NCBI RefSeq assembly: GCF_045679555.1
Contig: NC_092094.1
Span: 15,948,612 to 16,012,611 of the forward strand
Length of the DNA: 64,000 nucleotides
Source: Salvelinus alpinus
Lineage: Eukaryota > Chordata > Actinopteri > Salmoniformes > Salmonidae
Direction: 5' to 3'
Below the pieces are notes generated by a model. That model ran no database searches. It worked only from the letters and a program-made list of their open reading frames with translations, and was not told where the DNA came from. The translations under genes and the position numbers were made by a program. Positions 59,651 to 64,000 of the stretch are shown here, piece after piece. The stretch's first letter is position 1; each line of letters opens with the position of its first letter.

Positions 59651-60812
59651 GGTTGAAAACTTCCAGGAATAGGTTATATATATATATATATATATACTGC
59701 AAAATTACACTTGATATATTGCAGGTAAGGGGTGTAATGTGTTTGCAATTTTCAGGCTGTAAGAAGTTTGCAATTTTCAGGCTGTAAGAGACAGTCAAAG
59801 TTCAATATCATACAAATACTTGCTTTGGAAGTGGACAAAAATATGGCCTGGGACAATGCTCACAAGACAGCATTGAAATCAATAATAGCTGGCCAGATCA
59901 AGGGGCACAAATTACTCTAGCAATGTAAGCAATGTTCTGCCAATTGGACATCTATCATTGCCTGCAAATAGAGACTTAGTAAGTGGACTGCACAAGCTAC
60001 ATGGGTAGAGGTTTCAGAGCCAGATTTTTGTATTAACTACATTAATACGTTAGCTAGCCCAAGATGCACTCTTAAAAGAGCCTACCGTTACTCCTTAATT
60101 TAACGTATGTTATTTACAAAGGTAGACTGGCAGCCAAACAGACAAATCAAATCAAGTGTTATTGGCCACATACGCATATTTAGTAGATGTAATTGCGTGT
60201 GTAACGACATGCTTGTATACTCCATCTAAACGTGAATAGATTCTCAATTGTGATACTTTTCTAAAAAATATATATTTTCAGATCACATCAAAATAACTTC
60301 ACAAATGCAAAATGAAACACTGTTTTAACGTGTTTATCACAGTTGCAGCTGACATTTTTCAGTGACAAGTTTCTGGCGGCCTTCTTCCGTTACACAGGTG
60401 TTAGGAGCACGCTAGATAGCACAGGTGGTCTCTTTCGTAAACACAACCCATAACATTGCGATATGGCAACACTAACCATATAAAAGGTGTATCAATTTAA
60501 CCTTTTGTTTTCATAAAATTATTTATTGGTGATATGAAAGATAAGGTCCTTATGCTTCCAAAACCGCACCGCAAGCAATGCGTGTACATGTTCAGACCGA
60601 GCATCAGGGCTTTTAACAAAACTCCCCCGTACAGAAGACGCCTTCGTCCAATGATTTATGTGTAATGGAACTGAGTCATGATCAAGAGCTAACACGCTGC
60701 TTATCTTTCAGCTATCTAGCTACAGTAGTTAGCTAGCTAGCTCACAGCAACAGCGACGTCGGCTTGCATTTAACGTTACATTCATACAAACACAATATGT
60801 CCATTAACTTAC
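59651..60812. other. ankrd27 intron 1 proximal part, no gene seen
   Basis: Contains an (AT)n run at 59675-59696 and a two-copy tandem (TTTGCAATTTTCAGGCTGTA at about 59740 and about 59768). Near 60720-60750 are TAGCTAGCTAGCTC steps. No coding sequence was recognised. Confidence 0.45.
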
Positions 60813-60955
60813 CTCTATTTGCTAAACCCTGAGGAATCGCATTGCAAAATGCACTTCTTCAAAAGACTTGCAGTAAACAGAAGTCACCATCTGATCCACC
60901 GATGGCTGTCAACACTAACACCAGTCTCCATAATTTACTACTATTCTGCAAGCAG
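60813..60955 (-). other. ankrd27: probable non-coding first exon of ankrd27
   Basis: On the - strand GCAAATAGAG|GTAAGTTAAT is a near-perfect splice donor (exon end 60813). The next downstream splice acceptor in the right orientation and place is the one in front of the ankrd27 ATG (52225), 8.6 kb away. The start of the exon is not defined. The link is inferred from position and splice signals only. Confidence 0.4.
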
Positions 60956-60963
60956 CAATAAAG

Positions 60964-60973
60964 GTGACGTCAC
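60964..60973. promoter_or_regulatory. CRE/ATF palindrome in candidate ankrd27 promoter
   Basis: GTGACGTCAC is a perfect 10-bp palindrome containing the cAMP-response-element consensus TGACGTCA. It lies about 150 bases upstream of the candidate first-exon donor, a usual place for such sites in housekeeping promoters. Confidence 0.5.
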
Positions 60974-61991
60974 TATCGTAATGAGGAACCCTTCCAAATT
61001 AAAGCCCATATTTCAAACCATTGCATGGTTAACTCATTCAAAATATATATTTTAATCAACGTCAATATGTATTGTTTGTAAGCAAATGCAAGACGGAATT
61101 TATATATATATATTTTTAAACATTAAACCCACTCCTGAAAAATAAAATGTTAAGACTGGTATGTTGACAATATTGGGATTATAGGAAAAAAAATATTGTG
61201 CTGATGTAAAAGTGGGGTTTGGAGTACTCGGTAGGGTCTGTAGACCTGTAGTCTGTTGTAATTTCATGGGGCAGTGAAAATTACGAAGTGTTATTGACCT
61301 TTTACTACACCCAAGTTCAGCATGTCTTTGTAAGGGGACTCTTATTTTGAGAGAAAAAAATCGTGATGCCAGCATCATATCCTGCTGCATGGAGAACGGT
61401 AATCCCTCATTTGATGAGGAAAACAAACGCGAGTTCGGTTTTGTCAACAAATCAGGTGAAGGTTCCCCGATTTACCGCAAACCAATACTGCTACTCCGGA
61501 ACAAATTGTTCAGCGGCCTGGCTCAAATCATTAACAGAAAGGATGACTCTCCACTGCGCATAATGAAGCCAAGTTACACTGTAAATCAACATACAGTATA
61601 ATACTAAAAAAGCCTTTACTGCTCTCTAACACGTTCTTGAACTTGATTTGCAGAATAACATAGGTTTAAGTGTTTCTTTCACAGTGTAATGTAATAAAAT
61701 GTTGCAATGTCAGTGTGCAATCGGGATACTGAAAGTGTACGTGACCTTTTACTTTTTTCTAATCCATCACTTATTCAAAATGAGCTGTGATTTGTATTTT
61801 ATATTCTAACATGAAACAGGGTTTTAATCAGCAACACAGTGACTACAGTGAAAGTTTAGGCCTCAATGGCAGAGGCGCTAGGAACCACTGGGAGCTAATG
61901 TCACAGGTCCCCTACCTACCCATGGTAAACAATTCGTTTGTAATAGAAGGCCCTTTCAATATATTTAAAATGGGCCCAAATTAGGCATGTA
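60974..61991. other. upstream of candidate ankrd27 promoter, no gene identified
   Basis: A 84-codon + strand open frame (61347-61601) and a 116-codon - strand frame (61450-61100) exist. Neither resembles a known family, and no splice context was found. Confidence 0.4.
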
Positions 61992-63270
61992 CAGTGCATT
62001 CAGGAAGCATTCACACCCCTTGACTATTTGCACATTTTGAAGTGACAGCCTGAATTTCAATTTCAAATCCCCAAAATGTCAGTGGAATTGTTTTTATTAC
62101 ATTTTTTACAAATGAATACAAATCTGAAATGTTTCGAGTCAATAAGTATTCGACCCTTTTGTTCTTGCAAGCATAAATAAATTCAGGTGTAACATTTTGC
62201 TTAACTTACAAATTGCATGGGCTCATTCTGTGCAATAAGTGTTTAACATGATTTTTGAATTACTACCTCATCTCTATACCCCACACATACAGATAATTGT
62301 AAGGTCCCTCAAACGAGCAGTGAATTTCAAACAGATTCAACCAGAGCGGTTTTCCAATGCCTCGCAAAGGTCACCTTTTGGTAGATGGGTAAATATAAAA
62401 AAAGCAGACATTGAATAGCTCTTTGAGCATGGTGAAGTAATTAATTACACTTTGGATGGTGTATCAATACACCCAGTCACTACAAAGATACAGGTGTCCT
62501 TCCTAACTCAGTTGCCGGAGAGGAAGGAAACCACTCAGTGACTAAAACAGTTAGAGTTTATTGGCTGTGATAGAAGAAAACTGAGGATGGATCAACTACA
62601 TTGTAGTTACACCACATTATTAACCTAATTGACAAAGTGAAAAGAAGGAAGTCTGCACATGTTTGGGGCATATCCAACACATCACTGAGTACCACTTCAT
62701 ATTTTCAAGCATGGTGGTGGCTGCATCATGTTATAGGTAGGGAGTGTTTTAGGATAAAAGGAAACAAAATAAAGCTAAGCACATGCAAAAATCATAGAGG
62801 AAAACCTGGTTCAGTCTGCTTTCCAACAGACACTGGGAGACAAATTCACCTTTCAGCAAGACAACAACCTAAAACGCAAGACCAAGTATACACTGGAGTT
62901 GCTTACCAAGACGACACTGAATGTGCCGGAGTGGCCTAGTTACAGTTGACTAAAATCGTCTTGAAAATCTATGGCAAGACTTGAAAATGGCTGTTTAGCA
63001 ACAATCAACGTGACATAACTTGAAGACTCACAGCTGTAATCTCTGCCAAAGGTGATTCTAACATGTATTGACTCAGGGGTGTGAATACTTATGTAAATGA
63101 GATATCTGTATTTCATTTTCAATAAATTAACAAAACATTATTATTATATTTTTTTAAGTGTTTTAACTTTGTCATTATGAAAAAAAATCTATTTAATAAA
63201 TTTTTAATTCTGGCTGTTACAACAAAATGCAGAATAAGTCAAGGGATATGAATTACTTTCTGAATAGTCT
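61992..63270 (+). mobile_element. Tc1-like element, nearly full length, degraded
   Basis: Starts after TA (61990-61991) with CAGTGCATTCAGGAAGCATT and ends near TGAATTACTTTCTGAATAGTC (63270). It belongs to the same family as the copies at 7290, 24616 and 27126. Traces of transposase are GGATGGTGTATCAATACACC, GGTGGTGGCTGCATCATG (glycine-rich box), CAGCAAGACAACAACC (second Asp) and TGAATGTGCCGGAGTGGCCT. It has several deletions and no ORF longer than 100 residues. Confidence 0.85.
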
Positions 63271-63849
63271 ATATCAGACGTACACTGCCACCTGCTGATA
63301 AAGGTACAATGTTGAAATGTGTGTTAGTGAAAAGAGGAAGTAGGAAAGCAGCTATTAGATTTTGAAGCATGTCCATTCATGAGAGCCCACCAATGTCTAC
63401 CGACCATACCCCGTTCACCTCTTTACAGGTATTGTAATAAGTAGAAATGTTGCATGTTTGGTGTTCCAGTAGTTATTAGGGTGATCCAGTTCTAAGTGTA
63501 ATAAACAAATTATAACAGGAAAATTCAAGAAACAAAATAACTTTAATTTAACCAAAAAACAAAGCTTTACATGGATTGAGACAAAAAAGCAATATAATAT
63601 GATACATGTTAATTAACAAGATCACACAAGCTACATGGGTAGAGGTTTCCGTGACAGATTTTTTGCCACAACATCAGCGCCCTCTTCAATAACTAACAAA
63701 TGCCTCATTAGTAATCAACAAACGCCCGTTTGGACTACACACAAATATGACCATTCTGTGAAAAGGTGAGACTCTCACGAACATGGGCCTCACAAGACTC
63801 CTCTGAAGGTCCCCCCAGGACCAGTTAAAAAAATGAAAGGAAGTATATA
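63271..63849. other. non-coding, no gene seen
   Basis: Contains a 25-base phrase (CACAAGCTACATGGGTAGAG GTTTC, about 63626-63650) that also occurs at about 59991-60015. Otherwise AT-rich and unannotated. Confidence 0.45.
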
Positions 63850-64000
63850 CAGTCGTGGCCAAAAGTTTTGAGAATGACAAATATTAATTTTCAAAGTCTG
63901 CTGCCTCAGTTTGCATGATGGCAATTTGCATATACTCCAGAATGTTATGAGCCCTGACACAAAAGGACCAGCTGACATCATGTCAGTGATCCTCTCGTTA
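63850..64000 (+). mobile_element. Tc1-like element, start only (continues past window)
   Basis: After TA (63848-63849) the terminal repeat CAGTCGTGGCCAAAAGTTTT GAGAATGACA and its inner part (GTCTGCTGCCTCAGTTTGCA, CCAGCTGACATCATGTCAGT) mark a further Tc1-like family. An internal deletion is likely near 63950. The rest lies outside the window. Confidence 0.8.

Noticed and set aside
61347-61601. 84-codon + strand open frame near the candidate ankrd27 promoter
   Set aside because: In mammals a divergent gene lies here, but the peptide does not resemble RGS9BP or NUDT19 and has no splice or start context that supports it.

Overview
This window is nuclear DNA of a bony fish, almost certainly a salmonid. 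The reasons are the density of Tc1-like transposons, including a full-length element of the Sleeping Beauty type; HpaI-type and AvaIII-type tRNA-derived SINEs; teleost LINE copies; long dinucleotide microsatellites; and two vertebrate genes with spliced, teleost-like proteins. There are no bacterial features such as operons, ribosome binding sites or CRISPR arrays.

Two protein-coding genes can be read exon by exon. (1) irx5, an Iroquois homeobox transcription factor, lies on the + strand at 29491-31542. It has three coding exons and a 447-residue intact product. (2) ankrd27 (VARP, a VPS9-domain and ankyrin-repeat endosomal protein) lies on the - strand at 36359-52203. It has 25 coding exons that join without a frame break into about 1132 residues. 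A probable non-coding first exon and promoter lie near 60.8-61.0 kb. The two genes converge, with about 3.5-5 kb between their 3' ends.

Region by region: 1-29 kb is a repeat-rich intergenic flank upstream of irx5. It holds a LINE 3' half, several Tc1-like elements, a triple-nested insertion at 7.3-11.15 kb, a complete Sleeping Beauty-type element at 15.46-17.04 kb, an AvaIII-type SINE, a Tc1 miniature element at 20.2 kb, a LINE inside a LINE at 22.0-24.36 kb, and two low-complexity stretches (18.8-19.6 and 25.9-27.06 kb) that may be decayed exons of an acidic, charged protein. 29-34 kb holds irx5 and its non-coding surroundings. 35-52 kb is ankrd27. Its intron 22 carries a minisatellite that repeats the exon's own 5' splice site about twenty times, and a young 4.0-kb Ty1/Copia-type LTR retrotransposon sits inside that minisatellite. 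52-61 kb is the long first intron of ankrd27, filled with Tc1-like elements and a LINE/SINE fragment. 61-64 kb holds a degraded Tc1-like copy and the start of another.

The most unusual structure is the array of duplicated splice donors in ankrd27 intron 22 with the LTR element landing in it. Exon borders were derived by hand from GT/AG sites, reading phase and family resemblance. Repeat family names come from remembered consensus sequences and were not searched.
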